From NCBI GenBank assembly GCA_002698785.1, contig PAAG01000016.1:1-64000 (forward strand): a stretch of DNA of 64,000 nucleotides. Reading direction: 5' to 3'. Origin of the DNA: Verrucomicrobiales bacterium. Its GTDB lineage: Bacteria; Verrucomicrobiota; Verrucomicrobiia; Verrucomicrobiales; DEV007. Each line of letters opens with the position of its first letter. Within the stretch, counting starts at the first letter, position 1. Below the pieces are notes generated by a model that saw only the letters and a list, made by a program, of their open reading frames with translations, did not search any database and had not been told where the DNA came from. This document shows, piece after piece, positions 17,780-26,677 of the stretch. The translations under genes and the position numbers were made by a program.

Positions 17780-18823
17780 ATGTCCCGACTCTTCCTATGC
17801 CTAACGACTTGTCTTGCACTAGTTTTGCTGACAGATAGTGCCCCGGCACAGACAAGTGACATTCGTTTGGGCAGTGAAATTCCCTCCGAAGTTGAGTCCA
17901 TCTATGAGCGAGGATTGGATTACCTGAGCACTTCGCAGAATGACGACGGCACCTGGCGCAGCCGTTCGGAACACGGCATAACAGGCCTCTGCTTGATGGC
18001 GTTTCTCGCAAGCGGCGAAGACCCGAACTTCGGCCAGTATCGCCAGAATGTGAAGCGGGCCATTCGCGCCATCATCATGGGGCAGGACCGCAGCACGGGT
18101 TTCATCCCCAATAGTATGTATCACCATGGTTTTGCCATGCTCGCCCTCGCGGAAGCATACGGAGCCGTGGACGAAGAAACTCTCTGGGATGGTACTGAAC
18201 CAGAAAATTCCCGGCGTTCCATTGCGGAAACTCTTGAGAAAGCCATTGAACTGGCCGTGAAAGCCCAGCAAACGAATCGCTGGGGAGGCTGGAGATATTC
18301 CCCTACCTCAACTGATGCAGATACCTCCGTTACCGGTTGCGTCCTCATGGGACTCCTCGCCTGCCGAAACGCGGGCTTGGCTGTTCCCGACGAAGTGCTG
18401 GAAACGGGTCTGGGATACATGCAGAGAAACTCCGCCTCTTCCGGCTTTGTGGCTTACAGCGGCGGTATCGGTGGCGGTGGCGAGTCCATGGCGCGCTCGG
18501 CAGTCGCCACGCTTGTCTATGCAGTGGGACAAAAGCGAGAATGGACCGAGTATGACGCGACCCTTGGCCACATTACCGAGCGCCTCGATCACCGCGAGAC
18601 GGCTCACACACATTATTTTTTCTATTACATGGCACAGGCCCTGTTTCAGGGAGATGTGGATGCGTGGATGATTTGGAACCGAAAGATGGCCCAACAACTG
18701 GCAGACCAGCAGGCAGAAGACGGAAGCTTCGTGGGTAGCTACGGCGAAGCCTATGGTACGGCAATGTCACTTCTTGCGATGGCTCTCAACTACCGATTCC
18801 TCCCTATCTACGAAAGATTCTGA
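17780..18823 (+). CDS. Secreted prenyltransferase/squalene-oxidase-repeat protein
   Basis: 347 residues with a signal peptide (cleavage near APAQT). The body is an alpha/alpha toroid typical of the prenyltransferase and squalene cyclase repeat family. Repeats contain the hallmark QNDDGTW, GRWGGWRY-like and QQAEDGSF turns, and helices with GITGLCLMAFLA, HGFAMLALAEAYG and YGTAMSLLAMAL. Terpene-cyclase DXDD-type catalysis is not evident, and such secreted PVC proteins have no assigned function. It starts two bases after the preceding stop. Confidence 0.8.
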   Translation: MSRLFLCLTTCLALVLLTDSAPAQTSDIRLGSEIPSEVESIYERGLDYLSTSQNDDGTWRSRSEHGITGLCLMAFLASGEDPNFGQYRQNVKRAIRAIIMGQDRSTGFIPNSMYHHGFAMLALAEAYGAVDEETLWDGTEPENSRRSIAETLEKAIELAVKAQQTNRWGGWRYSPTSTDADTSVTGCVLMGLLACRNAGLAVPDEVLETGLGYMQRNSASSGFVAYSGGIGGGGESMARSAVATLVYAVGQKREWTEYDATLGHITERLDHRETAHTHYFFYYMAQALFQGDVDAWMIWNRKMAQQLADQQAEDGSFVGSYGEAYGTAMSLLAMALNYRFLPIYERF

Positions 18824-18825
18824 AA

Positions 18826-21800
18826 ATGTCGATTTCCGTATCCAGATTGATCGCTTCACTAACACTGCTACTCACCGTCGCTGTGTTTGGACAGTGGTCG
18901 CTGCATGGCGAAGATGATCACTATGCATGGCTGAGTTGGAGAAACGGAGATGAGTTGAAAGGAAGGATTCTCCAGAGCGAAGAAGAGAAAATCCGATGGG
19001 GCAGCTTTGCATTCGCCTCTCCCCTTTCCGTAAGTGTGAACCAACTGAAAGGGGTGCGATTCTCATCTACTAAAGTGGAAAGTAGCCAGAATGACGAAAA
19101 CTTTCGAATCATTCTAAACAATGGAGACCGACTTCACGGAAACCTTCTCGCGATAGACGAGAATACAATCACCATCTCCTGCGGGTCGTTCACAGAACCG
19201 CTGCAAATCAACAAGCCCTCAATACGTCGCATCATTCATATCCGTAGCAATCACCTCCGGTTTTCAGGTCCTGGAGAACTGGACGGATGGACTTCGAACG
19301 GGCGGGATCGAAAACCAACCGACTGGTTTACCGATCTGAGAGGAGAATTCGCAACCCATCAGTGGTCTGGAAATCTGTTTCGAGAGATAGAATTTCCCGA
19401 AAGTGTCGAAGTTGAGTTCCGCGCTCGCTTTCCGCTGGGCAACCCAAGTCTCGAAGTCGGATTTCTTCGCGAGCCAGGCCAAGGACCGATGCTGGAAACT
19501 TGGGACGACCACCTGGTCCTCACATTCGGAACACAATTTGTTCCCGTGATGCAACTCACGTCGGACACTCGGAAGCTCGAATTTCGAGTCTTCTGGAACC
19601 AGTTGACGGGAGAAGTGCAGGTTTGTTCCCTGTCAGGCAAACAGCTTGCCTCACTTTCTGGACCATCCGTTGATCGCATTAGTGGTTCAGAAAAACATTC
19701 CCGCTCCAACGCCCCTCTGCAAAGAGGATTTTCCATCCTGAGCCGCACGCCAGAACTCAAATTATCGTCCCTGACAGTACGCGAATGGAATGGAAAAGCG
19801 GTGCCTGAGGTTGATCTCAGCCAGCCCCGCCTTTCACTTCATGATCGCCCTGCACGCTTTCGCATCGACGATGTTTTCTTGGAACCGGGTTCGGCGAAGC
19901 TCAGAATAGGAAATTCCAGCGTCCCGTTGAATCAGCTCGAAGAAATGGTGGTATCACCAGACCGGGAAATCGATATCGAGACAGCGCAGGCAAATTCGAC
20001 TCGTATCGCCTGGCACAATGGATCATCTGTTGGAGGAAAGTTTGTTCGGCTTGATAATTCCCGGCTCACAGTCCAGCCAGAGTGGTCCTCTGCAGAAGTG
20101 GCAGCCACTCTTTCTAATGCAAAAGAGATTCGATTCCCTGAAGAGGCAGAACCAATTGAAACCTCTTCCGATCAGCTCTCAAGCAACGGGCTGTTTCTAC
20201 ATGGAACAGTTCGCATCCTGCAATCCACCCAACCAAATAGTGACGCCCCCAGTATTATTGGTTGGCAGGCAGCTGGTGCCGATCAAGCCGTTCCCCTGGC
20301 GGAAGATCTCAAGGCCACCATTGTTCGAGATTCTTTTCCCTCTTCAAGCCCCGAAGCACTTGCAACAGTAGGCCAGGCAAGACTCTATCTCACGAATGAT
20401 GAAATTCTCGTTGGAACGCTTAAGGCGGCCGACAATGAGTCAGTTCAATTTCGGAGTCGTATTACAGGGCCGCTGACCATTCCCGCCGAACAGATTCGAG
20501 CGATCGACATTGGTAATGCAGGGCGGGTTCTCGAAGGGTTTGGCGACACAGAATGGGAAGCCACCGAAGAAGTCGAAGGCGAAGTCATCGTTGAAAACGA
20601 AACGGTCCTTCTCAAAGGAGGAAGCTACGGAAACCCTTCCATTCTCATTGGCGATCGCGTCCACTTCGACCTTGAATGGAAACAATCCTACGGGGCAATT
20701 ACTCTTCGCCTATTTGCCTCCGGGCCAGATCCCAATACTCCTTCAACGGACATTATTGTTGCGGCACAGGGGAATCGCCTTTTCATCGGAAAGTTGAAGG
20801 ACAACGGAGCGTTTTCATTTTCCGGTGATCAGATCCCCCTCTCTGGAAGCAAAGCCAGTTTCGAAGTCATCGCCCTCCACGATAAGCTTGAGATTGTAGT
20901 AAACAATAAGTCGACCTTATCTATCCCTATTGAAAAGGACCGCGTCTCTGGAAACGGTATCTACTTTAAGATGGGCGGTGGTTGGCAGGGATGGAATCAG
21001 GTCGACAACCAGGTCGAGATCACAAACTTCCTCATCGAATGCTCACCCGGTAGCCTTCCGCCCCATATCATTGCATCCGATGCTAGGGAACGGCTACTCA
21101 AGATTCCCCGGTCACTCCGTGAGAACATCCCAACACATCTTCTCATCGCACCAAATGGAGACCTTCTTCGCGGGAAACTCGTTTCCGTGAACGGCAATTC
21201 GATCCAGTTCGATTCTGGTGAAGAGTCGCTGAAACTCCCCCTGAACAGAGTCTCTGCAATCGTGTGGCTACGCGAAGAACCAACTCCTCCCGAAGAGAAA
21301 GACACAACAGGAGATACCCTGTTCAATCCTTTCGAAGACCCCTACTACCAGGAGATTCAAAAGTTCAATTTCAAGGTAACCCACCAGTTAGTCCTTAGCG
21401 ATGGCTCACGCCTGCGTCTTGCCGCCGATCAGGCGCAGGACAACCAGTTGATAGGAGAGTCCTCTGTTCTCGGTACCTGCCGAGTCTCTTTGGAAAACGT
21501 TCAGAAAATCGACCGGAGTCCCGCGACCCCCATCCACAAGCTCGGCAAGATGGATGTCGTGGCGTTCGAAGGATGGCACATCAGCTTCACACCAGAGCCT
21601 GACATCCCGGAAGAAGGTGAGCCACAGACCTCGCCACTGATTGGAAAGCCTGCCCCCGATTTCAAGCTGACCATGATGGATGATTCGACTTTCGAGTTGA
21701 GCGAGCAAAAAGGGAAAGTGGTGGTGCTCGACTTCTGGGCCACCTGGTGTGGTCCCTGCATCAAGGCAATGCCCGACGTCCAGGCTGCTGTCGAAGCATT

Positions 21801-22065
21801 CCCTCCCGAACTCGTTTCTTTCTGCGCTATCAACCAGGCGGAAACAACCCCCATAGTCACTGGTTTCCTGGAAAAACGCGAGTGGGATCACCTACCTGTA
21901 GCCCTCGATTTCAACATGAAAACGAGCCGGGACTACGAAGTTGATGCGATTCCACACACAGTCGTAATCGACACGGCCGGAAAAGTTTCTTGGATACACA
22001 CCGGTTACGACGAGAACCTCAAGCGGAAGCTCTTCGACGCCATCAGGAAGGCTGCCTCACCTTAA
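18826..22065 (+). CDS. Multi-repeat secreted protein with C-terminal TlpA/thioredoxin domain
   Basis: 1079 residues with a signal peptide (about 1-28). A short beta repeat with the pattern NGDxLxGxL...I.F......L.I..I..I recurs around residues 40, 99, 395, 522, 773 and 855, interspersed with two longer jelly-roll-like segments. The last 140 residues are a thioredoxin/TlpA-type domain with VVLDFWATWCGPC (C975, C978) and a cis-proline-like DAIPHTVVID. The protein probably reduces or relays disulfides in the periplasm, with the repeats acting as binding modules; this is inference. Last gene of the operon. Confidence 0.82.
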   Translation: MSISVSRLIASLTLLLTVAVFGQWSLHGEDDHYAWLSWRNGDELKGRILQSEEEKIRWGSFAFASPLSVSVNQLKGVRFSSTKVESSQNDENFRIILNNGDRLHGNLLAIDENTITISCGSFTEPLQINKPSIRRIIHIRSNHLRFSGPGELDGWTSNGRDRKPTDWFTDLRGEFATHQWSGNLFREIEFPESVEVEFRARFPLGNPSLEVGFLREPGQGPMLETWDDHLVLTFGTQFVPVMQLTSDTRKLEFRVFWNQLTGEVQVCSLSGKQLASLSGPSVDRISGSEKHSRSNAPLQRGFSILSRTPELKLSSLTVREWNGKAVPEVDLSQPRLSLHDRPARFRIDDVFLEPGSAKLRIGNSSVPLNQLEEMVVSPDREIDIETAQANSTRIAWHNGSSVGGKFVRLDNSRLTVQPEWSSAEVAATLSNAKEIRFPEEAEPIETSSDQLSSNGLFLHGTVRILQSTQPNSDAPSIIGWQAAGADQAVPLAEDLKATIVRDSFPSSSPEALATVGQARLYLTNDEILVGTLKAADNESVQFRSRITGPLTIPAEQIRAIDIGNAGRVLEGFGDTEWEATEEVEGEVIVENETVLLKGGSYGNPSILIGDRVHFDLEWKQSYGAITLRLFASGPDPNTPSTDIIVAAQGNRLFIGKLKDNGAFSFSGDQIPLSGSKASFEVIALHDKLEIVVNNKSTLSIPIEKDRVSGNGIYFKMGGGWQGWNQVDNQVEITNFLIECSPGSLPPHIIASDARERLLKIPRSLRENIPTHLLIAPNGDLLRGKLVSVNGNSIQFDSGEESLKLPLNRVSAIVWLREEPTPPEEKDTTGDTLFNPFEDPYYQEIQKFNFKVTHQLVLSDGSRLRLAADQAQDNQLIGESSVLGTCRVSLENVQKIDRSPATPIHKLGKMDVVAFEGWHISFTPEPDIPEEGEPQTSPLIGKPAPDFKLTMMDDSTFELSEQKGKVVVLDFWATWCGPCIKAMPDVQAAVEAFPPELVSFCAINQAETTPIVTGFLEKREWDHLPVALDFNMKTSRDYEVDAIPHTVVIDTAGKVSWIHTGYDENLKRKLFDAIRKAASP

Positions 22066-22136
22066 AATTACTATAATTATTAGGCTGGACAAATTTACAG
22101 GCTCAACTTACCTTTTGGAAACACACACGAACCGAC

Positions 22137-22523
22137 ATGAAAACAACCTGCTTATCTCTCGCCCTCGTTGCCGGAGCTACTCTTTTCTTCACAGGTTCCC
22201 TCCAGGCAGGAGGAACCGGATACGGCTTTTCCCGCGCATGTTCTTCAGGATGCGCCGAAAGCAAATGGGAAACCCCTCGCCTCGATCAGCGTCTACCTTT
22301 CCGTCATTTCGAAGACCGTCGACGTTACAACGCAGCACCTTGCGAAGGTGAAATCGTTTACGCGCAGCCATACGTTGTCAAAACTGTTGTCGTGCGTAAG
22401 TCCTACGTGCCTCACTACTACTACGACGGTTCCGGACGTCGCCATTGCCGCAAAGTCTACACCGTTGTCTACAAAGACATTTACTCCGACGGCAGCTGCC
22501 ACGTTTGGTATTGCAAGGCGTAG
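22137..22523 (+). CDS. Small secreted cysteine-containing protein
   Basis: 128 residues with a signal peptide ending near SLQAGG. The mature part has six cysteines, including ACSSGC, and a tyrosine-rich C-terminal half (VPHYYYDG, YTVVYKDIYSDG). The cysteines suggest a disulfide-stabilised exported protein. No family recognised. It has its own spacer after the TlpA gene and ends in a convergent hairpin region. Confidence 0.7.
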   Translation: MKTTCLSLALVAGATLFFTGSLQAGGTGYGFSRACSSGCAESKWETPRLDQRLPFRHFEDRRRYNAAPCEGEIVYAQPYVVKTVVVRKSYVPHYYYDGSGRRHCRKVYTVVYKDIYSDGSCHVWYCKA

Positions 22524-22535
22524 TCGCCTCTTCTC

Positions 22536-22554
22536 GAATCCTCGATCAGGATTC
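22536..22554. terminator. Hairpin between convergent genes
   Basis: GAATCCT-CGATC-AGGATTC forms a perfect 7-bp stem with a 5-base loop between the ends of the convergent genes at 22523 and 22546. There is no strong T-run, so it may be a weak or factor-assisted bidirectional terminator. Confidence 0.4.
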
Positions 22555-23070
22555 CACCGGAACTTCGGGAGAATGACTGTACTCTCCCCCACCCAAAGCC
22601 TTCGCTGTAAAGACAGCGAAGGTGACAATTCCATACGCTAGGCCTAGAACCACTCCGGTATCTACCAGCCCCCTCCATGGGTTTGGGAGAAAACGAACGA
22701 TCACCACCAGCAGAATAATGCCCAAAGTGAGGCAAATCGAAGTGATCTGAGTCTTCTTCTTCGCGAAAAAATACCCCATACAGAAAAGTGGCGCGAGAAT
22801 CACTCGAACCGGATGGGGATGGTCACGCAGGTATTTCACCCGCGCAGCCGTACGCGGAGAGAACTTCTTTTGAAAACCGCGATATCCCTCCGCGACGAGC
22901 ATGAACAGGGTAAACCCGATCAGAAAGATCCACTGCACCGTGGAAAGTGGTTCCGAAAGCGCCTCCCAGGCCCGCGGAGCCAGCCGAAAAATGGCAAACC
23001 CCAGCAAGGACACCACTCCAACAAATCCCCATACTGCACCGATTATTCCCATAGGGCGCACAACCTTCAT
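22546..23070 (-). CDS. Integral membrane protein of unknown function
   Basis: 174 residues with five likely membrane helices: about 8-30, 45-62, 90-105, 110-130 and 138-155. A basic loop (RGFQKKFSPRTAARVKY) lies between the second and third. No motif identifies a family. A perfect 10-bp inverted repeat (22599-22622) sits inside its C-terminal coding part. Confidence 0.65.
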   Translation of the reverse strand: MKVVRPMGIIGAVWGFVGVVSLLGFAIFRLAPRAWEALSEPLSTVQWIFLIGFTLFMLVAEGYRGFQKKFSPRTAARVKYLRDHPHPVRVILAPLFCMGYFFAKKKTQITSICLTLGIILLVVIVRFLPNPWRGLVDTGVVLGLAYGIVTFAVFTAKALGGGEYSHSPEVPVES

Positions 23071-23140
23071 GCTGGAGGGCGAAAAGTAAAGGACGCGGAA
23101 CCGTATCCGCTGATAATACGAAGAATCGACTTCAAACTAC

Positions 23141-23899
23141 TCAAGCCGCCTCGGCTTCGAAAGAGATATCCTCCCAATCATCTTCCACCGGCTCAAGTCG
23201 AGCCAAGCTGGATTCGAGACCTACCACCAAATCCTCCAACGCGTTCAATCCATCGTCGATCAAGTCAAACTGCCCACTGATCTCTTCGCCCAATATTTCA
23301 GATAGAGTCGTTTCACTCGCCTCTTCTGTCTCGACGAGTTCTTCCTCCTCGACTTTTGGGACTTCCTCAGAAACAACTACCTCGACCTCCTGAGCTTCAA
23401 CATCACCATCAACTGGTGTTTCGAGAACCTCTTCAGAAATCTCTCCCTGAACCTCTGCAATCCCAAACTCCTGGTTCTCCACATCTTCCTCTTCAGGAGC
23501 AAAAACGACAGGTTGAGTCCGCGACACAGGGGATGATCGCATCAGGGCAGCCAATCCTGCAGCGGCTTCCTGCAGTTCATCGATGTAATCGCTCTCCTCC
23601 TTACGGGAAGGATCAGCCTTTTTCTCGCACACGGGAGTGGCTATCACCTCCACTTCGCGTGGGGAGGCATCTTCAGTCTGAACGGCGTCGTCGATGACAG
23701 CCTCCTCTTCAGCAGGAGGTTCAGTCTCAGCAGCACGAATATCGGGCATATTTTCATCAGCCACCGTTGAAATTTGGGACACGACCGGCGTATGATGCAG
23801 CGACTTTTCTTTCGCCCGCATGCGTAACCTTACATACACCATAAAGCCCGCCAGCAAAGCCAGCGCGGCAATCAAGACAATATATCCCCACGTATTCAT
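23141..23899 (-). CDS. Membrane-anchored acidic protein
   Basis: 252 residues. An N-terminal membrane helix (about 5-23, IVLIAALALLAGFMVYVRL) is followed by a basic stop-transfer and a long, very acidic E/V-rich low-complexity region. Two more ordered stretches stand out: DYIDELQEAAAGLAALM near 105 and a C-terminal FDLIDDGLNALEDLVVGLESSLARL helix. It resembles cytoplasmic-facing scaffold proteins, but no family is recognised. Confidence 0.6.
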   Translation of the reverse strand: MNTWGYIVLIAALALLAGFMVYVRLRMRAKEKSLHHTPVVSQISTVADENMPDIRAAETEPPAEEEAVIDDAVQTEDASPREVEVIATPVCEKKADPSRKEESDYIDELQEAAAGLAALMRSSPVSRTQPVVFAPEEEDVENQEFGIAEVQGEISEEVLETPVDGDVEAQEVEVVVSEEVPKVEEEELVETEEASETTLSEILGEEISGQFDLIDDGLNALEDLVVGLESSLARLEPVEDDWEDISFEAEAA

Positions 23900-24045
23900 A
23901 TCCGATTCTCAAATCATCAAGTTTTCTTAGATACTTTCAACTCTAAATTATCAGAATATTTCTTTTTTTTCGTTGCCATCCCCCATTGCCCTTCCCCGTC
24001 TTTTCGACGAACTTTCTGATTTCAAACCCGTCCCTCCCCCAGAGA

Positions 24046-24978
24046 ATGAGCATTTACAGCCGTGACTACATGCGAGAAAAACGCCCCGGTGGTGGCGTCC
24101 CCGGACCGGGTAGCTGGAGCCCCGTCACTTGGCTCATCGTCATCAATGCCACGATCTTCGTAATCGGCCTCTTTATGGGCAATGGCGGCCGAGCACTTCT
24201 CAACAATTACTTTGCCTTGTCCCTCGAGAGCTTGGCGCAGTTTAAAGTCTGGACCATCCTCACCCACGAATTCCTGCATGGCAGCGCGGCACACCTCTTT
24301 TTCAACATGTTGGGGCTATTCTTCTTGGGGCGTGTTCTTCTCCAATTAATAGGAAAAAAATACTTCCTCACCGTCTACCTCGTGGGAGGAATGGTCGGCG
24401 GCGTTTTCCAAGTATTGTACAATGCCATCTTCGGCGATGCCTATTGCCTCGGCGCATCAGGGAGTGTCTACGCCACCATCCTTGCCGTCGGCACACTCAT
24501 CCCCCACCAGCGATTTCAGATCTTTCCTTTCCCCATCACCATTACCATTCGGCAGTTCGTGATCTTCCTCATTATTGTCACCGGTATCAGTCTTGTCATT
24601 GACATGGTGCAGCCTCAATCCAGCGACGGAATCGCCACCATGGCCCACATCGGCGGCATGGTTTTTGGGTGGGCCTATATAAAATTCTGGCTCCCCAGCG
24701 CCAACGAACGAATGAGGCAGCAGGTAAAACCCAAGAAGAAAAGCAGCCTCAAAGAGAAATTTGGCATCCGCATCATCCGCGATGCCGAGGTAGTCGACAC
24801 CAAAAAGCCGAAGCGCGAAAAGAAAGAGAAGAAGCAGAAACCCTTCGTCACCCAGGATGTCGACGCCATTCTCGACAAGATCAACGCCGAGGGCTTCCAT
24901 AGTCTCACAGACGAAGAAAAACGCGTTCTTGAGAAGAGCAGCCAGCGACTCTCCAAACGCATCGACCGCGATAACTGA
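24046..24978 (+). CDS. Rhomboid-family intramembrane serine protease
   Basis: About 310 residues with six membrane helices. The catalytic serine is in GASGSVYAT (S138) and the catalytic histidine in MAHIGGMVFG (H201); the L1-loop region HEFLHGSAAHLFFNML is typical. Rhomboids cleave membrane proteins within the bilayer. The C-terminal 90 residues form a basic cytoplasmic tail (KKSSLKEKFG, KKPKREKKEK). The ATG at 24046 is chosen because upstream codons encode no membrane or rhomboid sequence; a start 20 codons earlier is possible. It is followed 5 bases later by a small anchored protein. Confidence 0.9.
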   Translation: MSIYSRDYMREKRPGGGVPGPGSWSPVTWLIVINATIFVIGLFMGNGGRALLNNYFALSLESLAQFKVWTILTHEFLHGSAAHLFFNMLGLFFLGRVLLQLIGKKYFLTVYLVGGMVGGVFQVLYNAIFGDAYCLGASGSVYATILAVGTLIPHQRFQIFPFPITITIRQFVIFLIIVTGISLVIDMVQPQSSDGIATMAHIGGMVFGWAYIKFWLPSANERMRQQVKPKKKSSLKEKFGIRIIRDAEVVDTKKPKREKKEKKQKPFVTQDVDAILDKINAEGFHSLTDEEKRVLEKSSQRLSKRIDRDN

Positions 24979-24983
24979 CAGCC

Positions 24984-25481
24984 GTGAGCACAGCTACCCA
25001 GACCGCACAGGAGCGAAAAGCCCAGGAACGCTACCAGAGCGGTCGCTCCATTCTCCTTCGCCTCGTAGTTACTCTCACTTTTATCGGAGCGATCTACCTA
25101 TCTGGAAAACTCGGCATCTCGGCTGCCATCAAACGCTTTCCCGGAAAATCCGAAGCCACAGCAACCATCCCTGCAGACGCCCCCGTTACTCTCGGAGAAT
25201 CCGGCGATCCCATTTACCTTGCTGAGTCCCCCGACTCACTCCGGACATTTTTCTCACGGTTCCCCACCGAACAGGAGCGCACCAGCGCCAACCTCAGCGG
25301 CCTGGGGATCCGTCGCCTCGGCGGCACCCTCGACCTCACCACCATCCAGGCCGACGCCGATGCCGTTCAGGTTCGGGTCTCCTCAGGTCCCATGGCCGGG
25401 GCCATCTACTGGCTCCACCACTCCCAGATGCCAGGCCCATCCGCCTTCGACCCCATCATCTCCCCCATCCCGGAGAACTGA
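24984..25481 (+). CDS. Small membrane-anchored protein
   Basis: 165 residues from a GTG start 5 bases after the rhomboid stop. One membrane helix (about 24-42) follows a basic, glutamine-rich cytoplasmic N-terminus; the periplasmic part has no recognisable domain. The tight spacing suggests co-translation with the rhomboid, of which it could be a partner or substrate (inference). Confidence 0.6.
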   Translation: MSTATQTAQERKAQERYQSGRSILLRLVVTLTFIGAIYLSGKLGISAAIKRFPGKSEATATIPADAPVTLGESGDPIYLAESPDSLRTFFSRFPTEQERTSANLSGLGIRRLGGTLDLTTIQADADAVQVRVSSGPMAGAIYWLHHSQMPGPSAFDPIISPIPEN

Positions 25482-25657
25482 AAACTCATCCTCCTAATCT
25501 TTATCTTTATCCTACTCCTTATCTTTTTCTCCAGAGCCCCTGCTTCCCGCTTTCCGCGTAGCGATTCTATCTTCTAACTCCCAGCTTCTAGCTCCTGACT
25601 CCCAAAAAATCACACTTTTCGTTTGTTCAGGCGACTTAACTAACTATCCTGAAACCT
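25482..25657. other. Pyrimidine-rich spacer
   Basis: About 175 bases with short degenerate repeats of ATCTTTATC / CTTATCTTTTTC and CTTCTAACTCCCAG / CTTCTAGCTCCTGACTCCCA. No gene is visible. The promoter of the next gene is presumably at the right end. Confidence 0.5.
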
Positions 25658-26620
25658 ATGCTCGAATTGGCGGTCCTCGGCAGCGGAAGTTCAGGAAACA
25701 GTGCCCTCGTCCGTCTTGGCGAGACCACCGTTCTGATTGACGCAGGCCTTTCCGCCCGCCAACTCTGCGTCCGTATGCAGTCCCTCGGCGTCGAGCCAGA
25801 TGACCTCACCGCCATCGTCCTCACTCACGAGCACGGCGACCACACCTGCGGGATCGACGTCTTTTGTCGCAAACGCGAGATTCCCATCTACGCCACCACC
25901 CACACCTGCGCCATCGTTCGCGAGCAAGTGAAGTCAAAGGTCAAATGGCACCACTTCGAAGCCGGCGCCGACTTCCGAATCAACGACATCCACATCGAAT
26001 CCTTTTCCGTCCCCCACGACGCCGTCGACCCCGTCGGCTTCGTCTTTCGATGTGATCACAGCAGACTTGGCGTCCTCAGCGACGTCGGCCACGTAACCCG
26101 CCTCATCGTCGACCGACTCCAGGGAGTCGACACCCTCTTTACCGAGGCAAACTACGACGAAGTCATGCTCCAGAACGATACCCATCGTCCCTGGTCCACC
26201 AAGCAGCGCATCTCTAATCGCCACGGCCACCTCTCCAACGACCAGACCGCCGACCTCGTCAGTCAGATCGCATCCGAGCGCCTCACCCGAGTCGTCCTTG
26301 GACACCTCAGCAGCGACTGCAACACTTCCGACCTCGCTACCTCCGTCATTTCTCGAAAGCTCGAAGAACTCGGCCATCACGGCATCGACGTCGTGTGCGC
26401 CCAGCGCAAAGATCCCCTTCCCCTGCGACCCGTCGCAAAAAAGCCACCTGAAGCCCCGGCGGCAAAATCAGACACACCTGAGCAGCCCACTTCATACGTC
26501 GAAGAAAAAGCTGCGAAAAGCGCCCGCGTGTGCGAACCTAGCGCCGCCGAAACCCGGCCTGCGGCAAAACCCCGTTCCAATGACTCCGACGAATGGAGCC
26601 AGATGGAATGGGCGTTCTAA
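25658..26620 (+). CDS. Metallo-beta-lactamase-fold hydrolase, WalJ/YycJ-like
   Basis: 320 residues. The N-terminus LELAVLGSGSSGNS and the metal motif HEHGDH (H57, H59, D61, H62) match the WalJ/YycJ group of MBL-fold proteins; further ligands occur in FSVPHDAVDPVG and LSDVGH and in LGHLSSDCN. Relatives are suspected nucleic-acid hydrolases linked to DNA replication or cell-wall control. The last 60 residues are a low-complexity A/P/E/K tail absent from typical members. The very strong C bias at third codon positions produces long false frames here. Confidence 0.85.
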   Translation: MLELAVLGSGSSGNSALVRLGETTVLIDAGLSARQLCVRMQSLGVEPDDLTAIVLTHEHGDHTCGIDVFCRKREIPIYATTHTCAIVREQVKSKVKWHHFEAGADFRINDIHIESFSVPHDAVDPVGFVFRCDHSRLGVLSDVGHVTRLIVDRLQGVDTLFTEANYDEVMLQNDTHRPWSTKQRISNRHGHLSNDQTADLVSQIASERLTRVVLGHLSSDCNTSDLATSVISRKLEELGHHGIDVVCAQRKDPLPLRPVAKKPPEAPAAKSDTPEQPTSYVEEKAAKSARVCEPSAAETRPAAKPRSNDSDEWSQMEWAF

Positions 26621-26677
26621 GAGAAGCCCCCTTCTCCCACGAACACCGCCCCACCCACGCTTACCCAGCGAAAAGCG

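Noticed and set aside
23141-23899. Considered as a ZipA/FtsZ-interacting division protein from its single N-terminal helix and acidic linker
   Set aside because: No recognisable ZipA C-terminal domain or other division motif; topology alone is not enough.
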